Source: Rufibacter immobilis (GTDB lineage: Bacteria; Bacteroidota; Bacteroidia; Cytophagales; Hymenobacteraceae). Taken from it: 64,000 bases of DNA. The notes beneath the pieces were generated by a model. The model did no database searches and was not told the origin of the DNA. It saw nothing but the letters and a program-made list of their open reading frames with translations. This document shows, one piece after another, positions 42,996 to 51,656 of this stretch. The DNA is taken from NCBI RefSeq assembly GCF_003721565.1, contig NZ_RJJE01000017.1, positions 186,001-250,000 on the forward strand, in the 5' to 3' direction. The position numbers and the translations under genes were made by a program. Every line of letters begins with the position of its first letter. Positions within the stretch are counted from its first letter, which is position 1.

Positions 42996-45542
42996 TTATC
43001 CGGGTCGCTTCTTGGTGCCACGGGTGGGCGGGGCCGTGAGCGGATCATCGGGCCAATGGTGCTTGGGATAACGGCCTCTCAGGTCTTTCCTTACCTCAAA
43101 ATAGCCGTTGCTCCAGAAACTCTTCAGGTCGCGGGTCACCTGCACGGGGCGGGAAGCAGGTGAGAGCAGGTGCATAAGCACAGGCACTTTACCGCCGCCA
43201 ATGCGGGGAGTGTCCAGCATCCCGAATACTTCCTGTAGCCGAACAGCCAGTACGGGCGAATGCACGTCTGTATAATCCAACGCAATGCGGGAGCCGGTGG
43301 GTACTTCTAAGTGAGAAGGGGCCAAGCGATCCATTTCCTGCCGTTGTTCCCAAGAGAAATCGCTGAGCAGAATCTCCTTGAAATCCAGACGGCTGACCTG
43401 CTCCAAAGTTTTTAAGCCTACCAAATGGGGCAGAAGCCATTCCTCCAGGTTTGCTTCCAGGGTACTAAAAGAGACATCAGGCCACTGGTCTGGATTGAGT
43501 TGGTGCAGAAAGGTCAGCCTTTGCAGGGTGCGCAGGGCTTCATCGGGCCAGGGGAGGCGTTGGATGCCCTTTTCCTGGAGCCCCTGTAAAAGTGCCTGAG
43601 CCACTAAGGTGGCGTCTGGCTGGGTGATGGCGGTCTCGTCCAGCGTTAAGGCGCCCATGCGCGTGAACTGCCGGGCTACTACTTTCTCTGCGTTGGCATC
43701 CCAGCGTACTTCCGTTACCCGTTCCAGTTGGTCAGTGAAATGGGTGAGCAGGTCTCCCTTGGATACGGGTGCCGCCGAGAGCACCCTGGGTTTGGTACCC
43801 AACTCCAGATGCGCCACGGCGTAAAATTCCGCTTCCCCAAACAGCTCGGTCTGGAGCGAAGCACGCTGTCCGGAAATGAGTCTGATCCGTCCGGAGGTTT
43901 CGCGTTGGGCAATTCGGTCTGGGTAGGCCAGGGCGGTGAGCAGGCCGGTTGCCTCCAGCGCCAGCAGTCCCCGCTTCTCCCTGATTCTCTGCCGAAGGTT
44001 CTGGGCCTGTTCCTTTATTTTCCGGAGGGTGTTGGCGTCTACGGTATACCCGGGAGTGGGCGGAGTTTGTCCGTTCAGCAGTTCCAGACGCAGGGTAAGG
44101 TCAGGTAGGGGATCTGCCCAGGAAATCTGCATGGGTTTCAGGATGTCGCGGTCTGAGAGGAGAGCGGCCAGATCACAGGCGGTTGTTCCCAAGCCCAGGG
44201 CGTGCCCGCGCATGACCAAATGCCCAAGCCTGGGCGATAAACCTAATGCCGCCAGCGCTTTGCCGTGGGCCGTGGCTTTCCCATTTTTATCTATGGCTTC
44301 CAGCCGAACTAATAAATCGCGCGCCAGCGCCAAGGCCGCAGCGGGCGGTACATCCAGCCATTTCAGGTCTGTGGCTTCCTGGGTGCCCCAGATGGAGAGT
44401 TCCAGTGCCAGACCCGTTAAGTCTGCCTCACAGATCTCCGGGGTTTGACGGTCAGCGAGTTGGAGTTGGTCGGCGGAGGACCACATGCGGTAGCACACGC
44501 CCGGCCCCAGACGGCCCGCCCTACCGCATCTTTGATCGGCGGCGGCTCTGGAAACCGGAATGGTGGCCAGCGTGGTGAGGCCAATGCGTGGCACAAACTT
44601 GGGTACTCTGGCAAAACCTCCGTCTATCACAACTTTCACACCCTCAATGGTTAAGCTGGTTTCCGCAATGCTGGTAGCCAACACAACTTTCCTTCGACCC
44701 GCCGGGGCCGGACGGATGGCGGCCAGTTGCTGGGTCAGGTTCAGGTCTCCGTGCAGCAGGTGCAGGTCTACGGTAGAAGCCAATTTCCCCTCCAGGGATT
44801 GGGCAACGCGGCGCATTTCGCCCATGCCGGGCAGGAAAACCAGCACATCACCTTCAGGCTCCTGCGTAAGCGCCTGCCGGATAGCTTTGGGTACAAGGTT
44901 GTTCAGGCGCTCAGCGGGTTTCTGACCAGCCTGAGCCATTTCTGCCGCAGAGAGGTAATGGGTCTGCACCGGAAACTGGCGGCCTTCACTTTTGATGACC
45001 GGCGCCTGTAGCCACTGGGCCACCGAGGCCGCATCTAACGTGGCACTCATCACCAGCAGCCTGAGGTCGGGGCGTAGTACAGCTTGGGCATCCAGGGCCA
45101 GGGCTAATCCTACATCAGCCTGCAGGCTGCGTTCATGGAACTCGTCAAAGATGATGGCGGCAATTCCTTCCAGCCCCGGATCGCTCTGGAGCAGGCGGGT
45201 AAGAATGCCTTCGGTCACTACCTCAATCTTGGTTTTGTCTGAGACAATGTGCTCCATGCGTACCCAATACCCCACAGTCTGTCCTACTTCCTCGCCCAGA
45301 AGGTCAGACATGCGTTGCGCGGCGGCCCGGGCGGCTAGCCGGCGGGGCTCCAGCATCAGGATTTTACCCCCGCTACGCCAGTGGGCGTGCAGCAGGGCCA
45401 GAGGTACCAACGTGGTTTTACCTGCCCCGGGCGGCGCCTCCAGTACGGCGCGCGAATTGTTTTCCAGTGCAGTCAGGAGCCGCGGCAATGCCTCCGTGAC
45501 GGGTAAATCTGGTAAATAGGAAGGAAGGGTTGTAACAGACAT
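42996..45542 (-). CDS. hrpB: ATP-dependent helicase HrpB
   Basis: 848 residues, the normal HrpB length. DEAH-type superfamily 2 helicase motifs are in order: Walker A APPGAGKTTLVP (about 40-50), FDEFHERSLQADVGLAL (motif II, DEFH), VMSATLDA (motif III), FLPGMGEMRRV, TSIAETSLTIEGVKVVIDGG, and DQRCGRAGRLGPGVCYRMW (motif VI). HrpB helicase-associated and C-terminal domains follow, ending in a basic GTKKRPG tail. Role in RNA or DNA metabolism is poorly defined in the family. Cytoplasmic, monocistronic. Confidence 0.95.
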   Translation of the reverse strand: MSVTTLPSYLPDLPVTEALPRLLTALENNSRAVLEAPPGAGKTTLVPLALLHAHWRSGGKILMLEPRRLAARAAAQRMSDLLGEEVGQTVGYWVRMEHIVSDKTKIEVVTEGILTRLLQSDPGLEGIAAIIFDEFHERSLQADVGLALALDAQAVLRPDLRLLVMSATLDAASVAQWLQAPVIKSEGRQFPVQTHYLSAAEMAQAGQKPAERLNNLVPKAIRQALTQEPEGDVLVFLPGMGEMRRVAQSLEGKLASTVDLHLLHGDLNLTQQLAAIRPAPAGRRKVVLATSIAETSLTIEGVKVVIDGGFARVPKFVPRIGLTTLATIPVSRAAADQRCGRAGRLGPGVCYRMWSSADQLQLADRQTPEICEADLTGLALELSIWGTQEATDLKWLDVPPAAALALARDLLVRLEAIDKNGKATAHGKALAALGLSPRLGHLVMRGHALGLGTTACDLAALLSDRDILKPMQISWADPLPDLTLRLELLNGQTPPTPGYTVDANTLRKIKEQAQNLRQRIREKRGLLALEATGLLTALAYPDRIAQRETSGRIRLISGQRASLQTELFGEAEFYAVAHLELGTKPRVLSAAPVSKGDLLTHFTDQLERVTEVRWDANAEKVVARQFTRMGALTLDETAITQPDATLVAQALLQGLQEKGIQRLPWPDEALRTLQRLTFLHQLNPDQWPDVSFSTLEANLEEWLLPHLVGLKTLEQVSRLDFKEILLSDFSWEQRQEMDRLAPSHLEVPTGSRIALDYTDVHSPVLAVRLQEVFGMLDTPRIGGGKVPVLMHLLSPASRPVQVTRDLKSFWSNGYFEVRKDLRGRYPKHHWPDDPLTAPPTRGTKKRPG

Positions 45543-45643
45543 GCTGCCTCAAATTTCTGGATTCTCTCCTTAAACTCCCTAAGCCTGGCTATTATTTTTG
45601 CTGATTGCAGGAAAGACCGGGGCCTCAAGACGGAATATTTGCT

Positions 45644-45679
45644 GTTTAGGGGCTGTTTTTGGAAAAAGAGCCCCTAAAC
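45644..45679 (-). repeat. Class A palindromic element A9
   Basis: The core only, GG centre, no private arm pairing beyond one wobble. It is 100 nt beyond the stop of the DUF892 gene, before hrpB. Confidence 0.88.
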
Positions 45680-45726
45680 GCCTTTCGCTGCGAAGGGTGG
45701 TTTCAGGCACGTTCACTATAAAACAG

Positions 45727-45756
45727 AAGAGCCTGCTACCGGGGCAGCAGGCTCTT
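45727..45756 (-). terminator. Terminator of the DUF892 gene
   Basis: Stem AAGAGCCTGCT / AGCAGGCTCTT with an 8-nt loop, 24 nt beyond the minus-strand stop. Confidence 0.65.
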
Positions 45757-45779
45757 GCAGGAAAAGAAAGGAGTGAAGT

Positions 45780-46271
45780 CTATTCGGCTTTCTCGTTGAT
45801 GTAGCTCTTGGCCAGTTGGTTCAGGAGCGTATCAGTTTTCTGTTCTTCTTCCAGGGTTTGTCTCAGCAGTTTGGCCGCTTCTGCGTGCCCTAGGCGCTCC
45901 GCGAAGTGGGCGGCAGTACCGTAACCGGCAATCTCATAATGCTCAATGCGTTGCGCGGAGGCAATAAGTCCGGCGTCTTTCACTTCTGGGGTGGCGTCTT
46001 CCTCAATGGTTTCCTCGCCTTCCTCTACCAGACCTTCCATGGCTTTGCACTTCATGCGGCCCGGGCTGATGCCTACCAGTTCGCACACTTTCTCCAGGCG
46101 GACTTTCTGCTCTTTGGTTTCCTCTAGGTGGGTTTCAAAGGCGGCTCTCAGTTTAGGGTCTTCCGTTACTTTCGCCATTTTGGGCAGGGCCGCGATGAGT
46201 TGTTTCTCGGCGCTGTATAAGTCTTTAAGCTGATGCTCAAACAGGTCTTCCAGTGTTTTTAACTTAGCCAT
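45780..46271 (-). CDS. DUF892 / YciE-like ferritin-fold protein
   Basis: 163 residues, all helical in pattern. The start KTLEDLFEHQLKDLYSAEKQLIAALPKM is the typical opening of the DUF892 (YciE/YciF) family, a four-helix ferritin-like bundle often linked to stress. Conserved acidic and His residues that could bind metal are present (DLYSAEKQ, ETHLEETKEQKVRLE, QRIEHYEIAGYGTA). Cytoplasmic. The gene stands alone with its own terminator; B8 lies upstream. Confidence 0.9.
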   Translation of the reverse strand: MAKLKTLEDLFEHQLKDLYSAEKQLIAALPKMAKVTEDPKLRAAFETHLEETKEQKVRLEKVCELVGISPGRMKCKAMEGLVEEGEETIEEDATPEVKDAGLIASAQRIEHYEIAGYGTAAHFAERLGHAEAAKLLRQTLEEEQKTDTLLNQLAKSYINEKAE

Positions 46272-46410
46272 AGGGTATAAATTCTGTTGTTAGTTTTCCT
46301 AGCTATACGCTGGGGTAGGCACAGGGTTAAGGCAGGTGGAGAAGCAAAGCTGATTTTTTTTGACGGTTTCAGACATGGCCAAAGACTTAGCGGGTGGGAG
46401 AGAAGCAGGC

Positions 46411-46446
46411 GTTTAGCGGCTCTTTTTCCTGAATTAGGCTTAAAAC
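46411..46446 (+). repeat. Class B element B8
   Basis: A 36-nt copy (GTTTAGCGGCTCTTTTTCC ... GGCTTAAAAC), in a divergent gap rather than after a gene. Confidence 0.75.
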
Positions 46447-46627
46447 GGCGGTCTTCAAATCTAGCCTGTAAACCACCCAGAGGCACCGCTGGCCGTAAAG
46501 CCTAAGAAATTTTTGGCACGTATCCTGCACTCAGAGCGGCAGGTTGTGCGTAAAAAGAGAAAGAAGTGGCCCCAGCATAGACGAAAAAGGCACCTTTAGG
46601 GGTTAAGGAAGTAAGGGCACAGACCAG

Positions 46628-46639
46628 AAAGGAGGAAGT
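46628..46639 (+). promoter_or_regulatory. Strong Shine-Dalgarno site
   Basis: AAAGGAGGAAGT lies directly before the transglycosylase ATG. Most genes here lack such a site, so it supports this start. Confidence 0.6.
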
Positions 46640-47554
46640 ATGACACAAAACATCTGGAAATATTTTGGCGGGTTGGGCTTTATTGCCCTCACCCTCAACC
46701 TCTGCAGTCAGCAGCCTTTCTACCAGAGCACCGCTACGGGGGAGGCGGGGGCGGGTTTCGCGGCGCGTGAAGCGATCAAGAGTCCGGCGCTGCCAACGGC
46801 CATCTCCTTTGCCGGTGAGCCGGTTCCGCTGGAGGTGCCCGATGTGGCAGAACGCCTGGACCGAGAGCTGCTGGTCAACTCGTACCTGCACGCCACCACG
46901 CTCCTGGGCCTCAAACGCATGCAGCGGTACCTGCCCGAGATTGAGCGCCTGCTAAAGGAAAACGACATTCCCGCCGATTTTGTGTATCTGTCTCTGGCCG
47001 AGAGTCTGTTCAGTCAGGTGACTTCGCCGGCCGGGGCTTCGGGTTTTTGGCAGCTCATGCCAGACACGGCCCGCGGCTACGGCCTCCTGGTGAACGCCGA
47101 GGTAGACGAACGGTACCACGTGGAGAAAGCCACCAAGGCCGCTTGCCGGTACCTCAAATCTGCGAAGAAAAAATTCGGGTCCTGGACCAATGCCGCCGCC
47201 TCGTACAACCGGGGCATGAACGGGCTGGACCGGGCGCTGGAGCAGCAGAAAGTAAGCTCGTTCTATGACCTGTACCTGAACGACGAGACTTCCCGGTACA
47301 TTTTCCGGATCCTGGCCCTGAAAGAAGTGCTGGGCAATCCGCAGAAATACGGTTTTGATTTGCCTAAGGAGCAGGGGTATGATGTTTTGCCTACCCGTAC
47401 GTTCAAAGTGACATCCTCCATTCCAGACCTGCCCGCGTTTGCCCTTCAGCAGGAAACCAATTACAAAACGCTTCGGCTGTACAACCCCTGGATCAAAGGC
47501 TATAAACTCACGGTGCCCCCGGGCAAGGAATTTGAATTGCTCCTGCCCAAATAG
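46640..47554 (+). CDS. Lytic transglycosylase, SLT domain
   Basis: 304 residues with an N-terminal hydrophobic export signal (about residues 6-22). The lysozyme-like SLT domain (about 95-240) has the catalytic Glu in LSLAESLFSQ, then SPAGASGFWQLMPDTARGYGL, ATKAACRYLKSAKKKFGSW and AAASYNRGMNGL. The C-terminal part (TYRTFKVTSSIPDLPAFALQQ-like region) ends in a short binding module. Such enzymes cut peptidoglycan between MurNAc and GlcNAc to form anhydro-MurNAc. Unusually for this window the start has a strong Shine-Dalgarno sequence, AAGGAGGAAGT, directly before the ATG. Confidence 0.88.
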   Translation: MTQNIWKYFGGLGFIALTLNLCSQQPFYQSTATGEAGAGFAAREAIKSPALPTAISFAGEPVPLEVPDVAERLDRELLVNSYLHATTLLGLKRMQRYLPEIERLLKENDIPADFVYLSLAESLFSQVTSPAGASGFWQLMPDTARGYGLLVNAEVDERYHVEKATKAACRYLKSAKKKFGSWTNAAASYNRGMNGLDRALEQQKVSSFYDLYLNDETSRYIFRILALKEVLGNPQKYGFDLPKEQGYDVLPTRTFKVTSSIPDLPAFALQQETNYKTLRLYNPWIKGYKLTVPPGKEFELLLPK

Positions 47555-47578
47555 AAACCAAGAAGTACATAAAAACTA

Positions 47579-47626
47579 AAATGCGTTTAGGGGCCGTTTT
47601 TCCAAAAACGGCCCCTAAACGCATTT
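47579..47626 (+). repeat. Class A palindromic element A10
   Basis: Core 47585-47620, CC centre, six private pairs (AAATGC). It lies between convergent genes, 24 nt after the transglycosylase stop and 19 nt from the SpoIIAA-like stop. Confidence 0.9.
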
Positions 47627-47644
47627 ACCGGTGGCACCTCTCGC

Positions 47645-48001
47645 TTATTGAGTGACCCACAGCATGGCTTGCGCGCTTTCTTCAGCGGGAAAGAACCTGA
47701 CCTGCGCCGAGGTGAAAGGCTTCAAGGCTTGGGTCATCCAATCTTCCCACTTCTGGTCACCCACAATGGCTACTTTCTGAAAGCTGTTGGCGTGGGTTAC
47801 GTCAAATTTGATGTCTTGCCAGAAGCCCGCGGGCTCCCAACCGTCAAAGTTGGTCATCTCCCAGTACAGGTTGATTTTGCCGTGCTGTTTAATCTTGGCC
47901 TCCAGGGCCGGAAGCAACTGGTCATAGTCTGCTTTATCTAACGTTCCGGTTGCCTTCACGGCAAACAGGTCTGAATTTTCAGTTTCAACGGTCTGTATCA
48001 T
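47645..48001 (-). CDS. SpoIIAA-like (STAS/SEC14-type) small protein
   Basis: 118 residues from the ATG at 48001 (MIQTVETENSD); the longer frame runs into the gene before. The pattern FAVKATGTLDKADYDQLLPALEAKI, INLYWEMTNFDGW, WQDIKFDVTHANSFQKVAIVGD and WEDWMTQALKPF is that of the SpoIIAA-like STAS-fold family, in which no enzymatic role is established. It is cytoplasmic. It lies 107 nt downstream of the amidotransferase gene on the same strand and may be the third gene of that operon. Confidence 0.8.
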   Translation of the reverse strand: MIQTVETENSDLFAVKATGTLDKADYDQLLPALEAKIKQHGKINLYWEMTNFDGWEPAGFWQDIKFDVTHANSFQKVAIVGDQKWEDWMTQALKPFTSAQVRFFPAEESAQAMLWVTQ

Positions 48002-48108
48002 AGTGTTTGAGTTCTTGCCTTCTTTACGGCAGGTGGTTCTGGCGAGTTGGATGACGTCAACTACAGGCAAGGTGGCTACTCTATAAGCTATTTCATCTTC
48101 TTCCAGCA

Positions 48109-49065
48109 CTACCCCTGTTGCCGGATGGCTGCTTCTTCTTGCTGTTCAATGGCTTCCAGTTGGCTGTCTCTGGGGCTGTTGAGCGCTTCCTGCATGTCGG
48201 GTCCTTCTATCTGTTCCTGTACTTCCCTCGCTTTCCAGACCAAGGCCTTAAAGATGCGGCGCTGCTCGCGGTGCTGGGGGAGGTACTCAGGGTGCCACTG
48301 CACACCAATCATGAAGTCCTGCTGCGTATGTTCAATGGCCTGCACCACCTGGTTTGCTTCCTGGGCTACAATGGCAATGCCATTGCCGGGTGTATGTACT
48401 GCCTGGTGGTGCAGCGCATTTACCCTAAGCTGTGGTACGCCTACCACCTGCGCCAGTTGGGAGCCGGGTTTCAGCGTTACCGTTTTCACCGGGAAGATGC
48501 TGGAGGGGTTGGGTTCCTCGCGGTAAAAGGTGCCAATGTCTTGGTAAAGGGTGCCTCTGAAGTAGACATTCATGAGCTGCGAGCCCCGGCAGATGCCCAG
48601 TACCGGGAGGTTTTTCTTTACCGCCTGATGAATGAGCTGAAACTCCAGATGGTCCCGGTCCCGGTCTATGTGCCACTGGGGCTTTCGGCTGAAAACTTTG
48701 CGTACGAAGAACAACGCCGGATAGTAGAACCACCGGGTAAAACGGCTGATGCGCTGAAAAAGGTTTTTCCGGGGATGCTTTAAAGTGCGTTGCAGGTACT
48801 CGTTTAACACATGTTCCTGCTGGTATACTGCTGGGTCAATATCGGCCCCGCCGCCCACAATAAGCCCCTGCAGGCCGTCGGCGGTGCGGGGGCTCGAAGG
48901 GGTGATGCGCACGGGTTTGCCTCCCGCCAGCAGCACGCCCAGCGCCGTGAAGAGCCATGCAGCGCCACCACCCCGGTCTGGACCGGTAACGCCAATGGTG
49001 GGCCGGCCTCTGTTAATGCGGTATTTTTTCGTTAAGAGTGCCACTGTTCTATCTGTTGAATCCAT
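48109..49065 (-). CDS. Class I glutamine amidotransferase-like peptidase (C26 / PuuD-like)
   Basis: 318 residues. The class I glutamine-amidotransferase triad is readable: Cys in LPVLGICRGSQLMNV, and His/Glu in IGVQWHPEYL. GLIVGGGADIDP is the oxyanion-side motif. Free-standing members hydrolyse gamma-glutamyl amides (for example gamma-glutamyl-GABA). An insertion of about 50 residues after the ADIDP motif (YNEYLQRTLKHPRKNLFQRISRF-like, basic and aromatic) is longer than in PuuD. Its start overlaps the end of the amidoligase gene by 34 bp, so the two proteins are made together. It may remove or trim what the ligase adds; that is inference. Confidence 0.87.
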   Translation of the reverse strand: MDSTDRTVALLTKKYRINRGRPTIGVTGPDRGGGAAWLFTALGVLLAGGKPVRITPSSPRTADGLQGLIVGGGADIDPAVYQQEHVLNEYLQRTLKHPRKNLFQRISRFTRWFYYPALFFVRKVFSRKPQWHIDRDRDHLEFQLIHQAVKKNLPVLGICRGSQLMNVYFRGTLYQDIGTFYREEPNPSSIFPVKTVTLKPGSQLAQVVGVPQLRVNALHHQAVHTPGNGIAIVAQEANQVVQAIEHTQQDFMIGVQWHPEYLPQHREQRRIFKALVWKAREVQEQIEGPDMQEALNSPRDSQLEAIEQQEEAAIRQQG

Positions 49066-50039
49066 TTCTCGTCAAAGCCCAGCAGGGTCTCTTTTTTAAG
49101 CGTGAGGTGCGCTTGGCTCAAGAGGTTGATCTGATCTGGGGCATTGGCTAGTTCCTCTATGCTTACCCAATTGTTCCATTCATGGGACAGCCTCCAGTCT
49201 GGGTCTGAGATACGGCTGTTGGGCAAGCGGTAATGGAATGTATTTCTGGCTTTCACGCTGCCCAGGTTGGTATAGCCATTTACTTTCTCCGCGTTCAGAA
49301 AGGCCAGCACAGGGTATAAATCCAAAGGCCTATTACGGTCAGGGTTGTACCGGTGGTAGTCGTCAATGAACGTGTCCAGGTCTGGGGCATAGGCGGGGGC
49401 TAGAACCAGCGCTGTATACTCTGCCGGATATGGATTGATAAAAGAGGTCATGCGCAAGCGGGCGAAATCCGTTTTCCCCACCTTGAGAAGCCAGGGGTAG
49501 AGCAGGAGAAAGGCGCGTAAATACCGTAGAATGGTGGAACAGTGCGTATCTGGCAGCTCAGGGTTGATATGGGTGCCAAACGCATTGGTCATGGAAGCCT
49601 CAGTGCCTTGGGCATGGTGCTCATACAAGGCCTGCCGCAGGTCTTCCAGTGGCTCTAGGTGGGTGCACGGCAAGGGAGGAGTGCCAATTTCATAGGGTAT
49701 CACCTGCCGGATCATAGCCTCCAGCGCGTTTTCCACCTTCTCCTCCAAGGTGGTTTGCCCTACCTTAATGCTCTCCAGGTCAATGTTGAGCCTGTCAAAA
49801 ATGTACTTGTATTTCTTTTCAGTTAGGAGCTTTAGGTCTATTTCAATAGAAAAATCGCCCAGCCTGGTATTGACCACTTTCTGTGAGAACCGGTGTTCCC
49901 TCTGGACGGTGCCGCCATACAGTTCCTGCACAATCTGGACGCACTCCTCTATTCCTACCTGGGAGAATTCCAGCTCAAAGCCCACCTTTCTAATCTCGCC
50001 CTGTGCATTATGTGTAATCGGGAGTTGTTTGAACTGCAT
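49032..50039 (-). CDS. Amidoligase family protein (predicted COOH-NH2 ligase)
   Basis: 335 residues from the ATG at 50039 (MQFKQLPITHN). The N-terminal motif KVGFELEFSQVG, with Glu-x-Glu, and the central MTNAFGTHINPELPD match the Amidoligase_2 group, distant relatives of gamma-glutamylcysteine synthetase and glutamine synthetase. Such proteins are predicted to join a carboxyl to an amine using ATP, with metal bound by the acidic residues. Substrates are not known for most. As I recall, comparative work has noted these next to glutamine-amidotransferase-like genes, as here. It is the first gene of a minus-strand operon. Confidence 0.82.
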   Translation of the reverse strand: MQFKQLPITHNAQGEIRKVGFELEFSQVGIEECVQIVQELYGGTVQREHRFSQKVVNTRLGDFSIEIDLKLLTEKKYKYIFDRLNIDLESIKVGQTTLEEKVENALEAMIRQVIPYEIGTPPLPCTHLEPLEDLRQALYEHHAQGTEASMTNAFGTHINPELPDTHCSTILRYLRAFLLLYPWLLKVGKTDFARLRMTSFINPYPAEYTALVLAPAYAPDLDTFIDDYHRYNPDRNRPLDLYPVLAFLNAEKVNGYTNLGSVKARNTFHYRLPNSRISDPDWRLSHEWNNWVSIEELANAPDQINLLSQAHLTLKKETLLGFDEKWIQQIEQWHS

Positions 50040-50273
50040 ATTTAAAACTTTAAAGCTCAGATATTTGCAAACGGAGTTTGGGAGAGCGTGTTGCAGCCCA
50101 ATACAGAAACAAGGGCAAATCTGGATGAAACGCTGGCTCATTGGCCCAAACTAATGCGCTACCAGAAGAGAATAGTGCCACCACAGGCAAGTAGAATGCA
50201 CGATGCACTTATTAATGGGGTAGAAACTTAAAAGCAGATTCCGTACCTTGATTCTTTCTTTTACTGGAGTAGT

Positions 50274-51638
50274 ATGGCTAAAAAAGTCTTTGTTTCACTT
50301 GCCCTGGCTTTTGCCGGTGGAGTGGTTGTGTCAAAAATCATGGCTGCCAGGCGCCAGGCAAAAGAAGCCGCAACAACAGGCGATAGGCTAACCAACTGGG
50401 CGGGTAACCTTACTTACAGCACGCCCCAAATCTTTTTTCCAGCCACGGTGGAAGAAGTGCGGTCTATTGTCAGAAGATGCGCTAAACTACGGGCGCTGGG
50501 CTCCAGGCACTCCTTCAACACCATCGCTGACAGTGAAGAAAACCTGATTTCTCTCCAGAACCTGAACAAAGTAGTGGCGCTGGATAAAACAGCCCAGACG
50601 GTAACGGTTGAGGCCGGAATGCGTTACGGCGAGCTGGCCGAGTTTCTGCACGGGGAGGGTTATGCGTTGCCCAACATGGCTTCGCTGCCGCACATCACGG
50701 TGGTAGGGGCTTGCACCACGGCCACCCATGGGTCAGGCATACAGAATGGCAATTTGGCTACTTCCGTCTCAGCGTTGGAGTTTGTGAATGCTGCGGGCGA
50801 GTTGGTGACCATGTCGCGTAAGGAAGATGGAGATGTTTTCAAAGGAGCGGTGGTGGCGCTGGGGGGATTGGGTGTAGTGACCAAAATCACGCTCGATCTG
50901 GTGCCAGCATTTAACATGACCCAGATAGTGTACCGCAACTTGCCCATGCGCGCCCTCAAAGATCATTTTGAGGAAATCATGTCTGCAGGCTACAGCGTGA
51001 GTTTGTTCACCCATTGGCAAGACCAGAATATTAATCAGGTCTGGATCAAAAGCAAAGCAGAAGGCAAGGTGTCCGGTACGTTGACTCCCGATTTTTTCGG
51101 GGCGACACCTGCCAGCCTCAAGTTACATCCCATAGAAGACCAATCGCCGGTGAATGCCACAGACCAGTTGGGCAAAGTAGGCCGATGGTATGAGCGATTG
51201 CCGCATTTCAAGATGGGCTTCAAACCCAGTGCCGGCGCTGAGCTGCAGAGTGAATACTTTGTACCCTTTAGGTATGCCTATGAAGCCATGACGGCCATTG
51301 AGTCTTTGCACCAACAGATAGCGCCCCACTTGTTTGTCTCTGAGATAAGAGCCATACAGGCCGATGATCTGTGGCTGAGTCCGCAGTACAAGCAAACTAC
51401 CGTGGCGTTTCATTTCACCTGGAAGCAGGACGTGGCCGCGGTCATGCAACTTTTGCCATTACTGGAGGAAAAGCTGGAGCCTTTTGAGGTTCGTCCGCAT
51501 TGGGGCAAGCTTTTCACTATGGCCCCAAAAGCGTTGCAGGCACGGTATGAGCGCCTGGAGGATTTCAAGCAGCTGCTGCAACAGCACGATCCGGAAGGCA
51601 AGTTCAGAAATAAATTCCTGGCCCATTATCTGTATTAG
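50274..51638 (+). CDS. FAD-dependent sugar-lactone / alditol oxidase family protein
   Basis: 454 residues. The N-terminal hydrophobic stretch (FVSLALAFAGGVVVSKIMAA, about 5-24) looks like a signal anchor. The FAD-binding (VAO/PCMH) domain follows, with the putative FAD-linking His in ALGSRHSFN, then VEAGMRYGELAEFLHGEGYALPN, ATHGSGIQNGNLATSV and ALGGLGVVTKITLDLVP. The C-terminal part matches the arabinono-lactone oxidase domain (SEIRAIQADDLWLSP; VRPHWGKLF). Relatives oxidise L-gulono- or arabinono-lactones or alditols such as xylitol. Substrate is not decidable; xylitol or arabinitol would suit the pentose-rich setting, but the gene is not next to the xylan cluster. Confidence 0.85.
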   Translation: MAKKVFVSLALAFAGGVVVSKIMAARRQAKEAATTGDRLTNWAGNLTYSTPQIFFPATVEEVRSIVRRCAKLRALGSRHSFNTIADSEENLISLQNLNKVVALDKTAQTVTVEAGMRYGELAEFLHGEGYALPNMASLPHITVVGACTTATHGSGIQNGNLATSVSALEFVNAAGELVTMSRKEDGDVFKGAVVALGGLGVVTKITLDLVPAFNMTQIVYRNLPMRALKDHFEEIMSAGYSVSLFTHWQDQNINQVWIKSKAEGKVSGTLTPDFFGATPASLKLHPIEDQSPVNATDQLGKVGRWYERLPHFKMGFKPSAGAELQSEYFVPFRYAYEAMTAIESLHQQIAPHLFVSEIRAIQADDLWLSPQYKQTTVAFHFTWKQDVAAVMQLLPLLEEKLEPFEVRPHWGKLFTMAPKALQARYERLEDFKQLLQQHDPEGKFRNKFLAHYLY

Positions 51639-51656
51639 GCACACGCTTGGAGTAGC

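Larger units (their letters stand above)
46272..46639. other. Divergent upstream region
   Basis: 368 bp between the DUF892 gene and the transglycosylase gene. It contains B8 and nothing else I can support. Confidence 0.45.
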
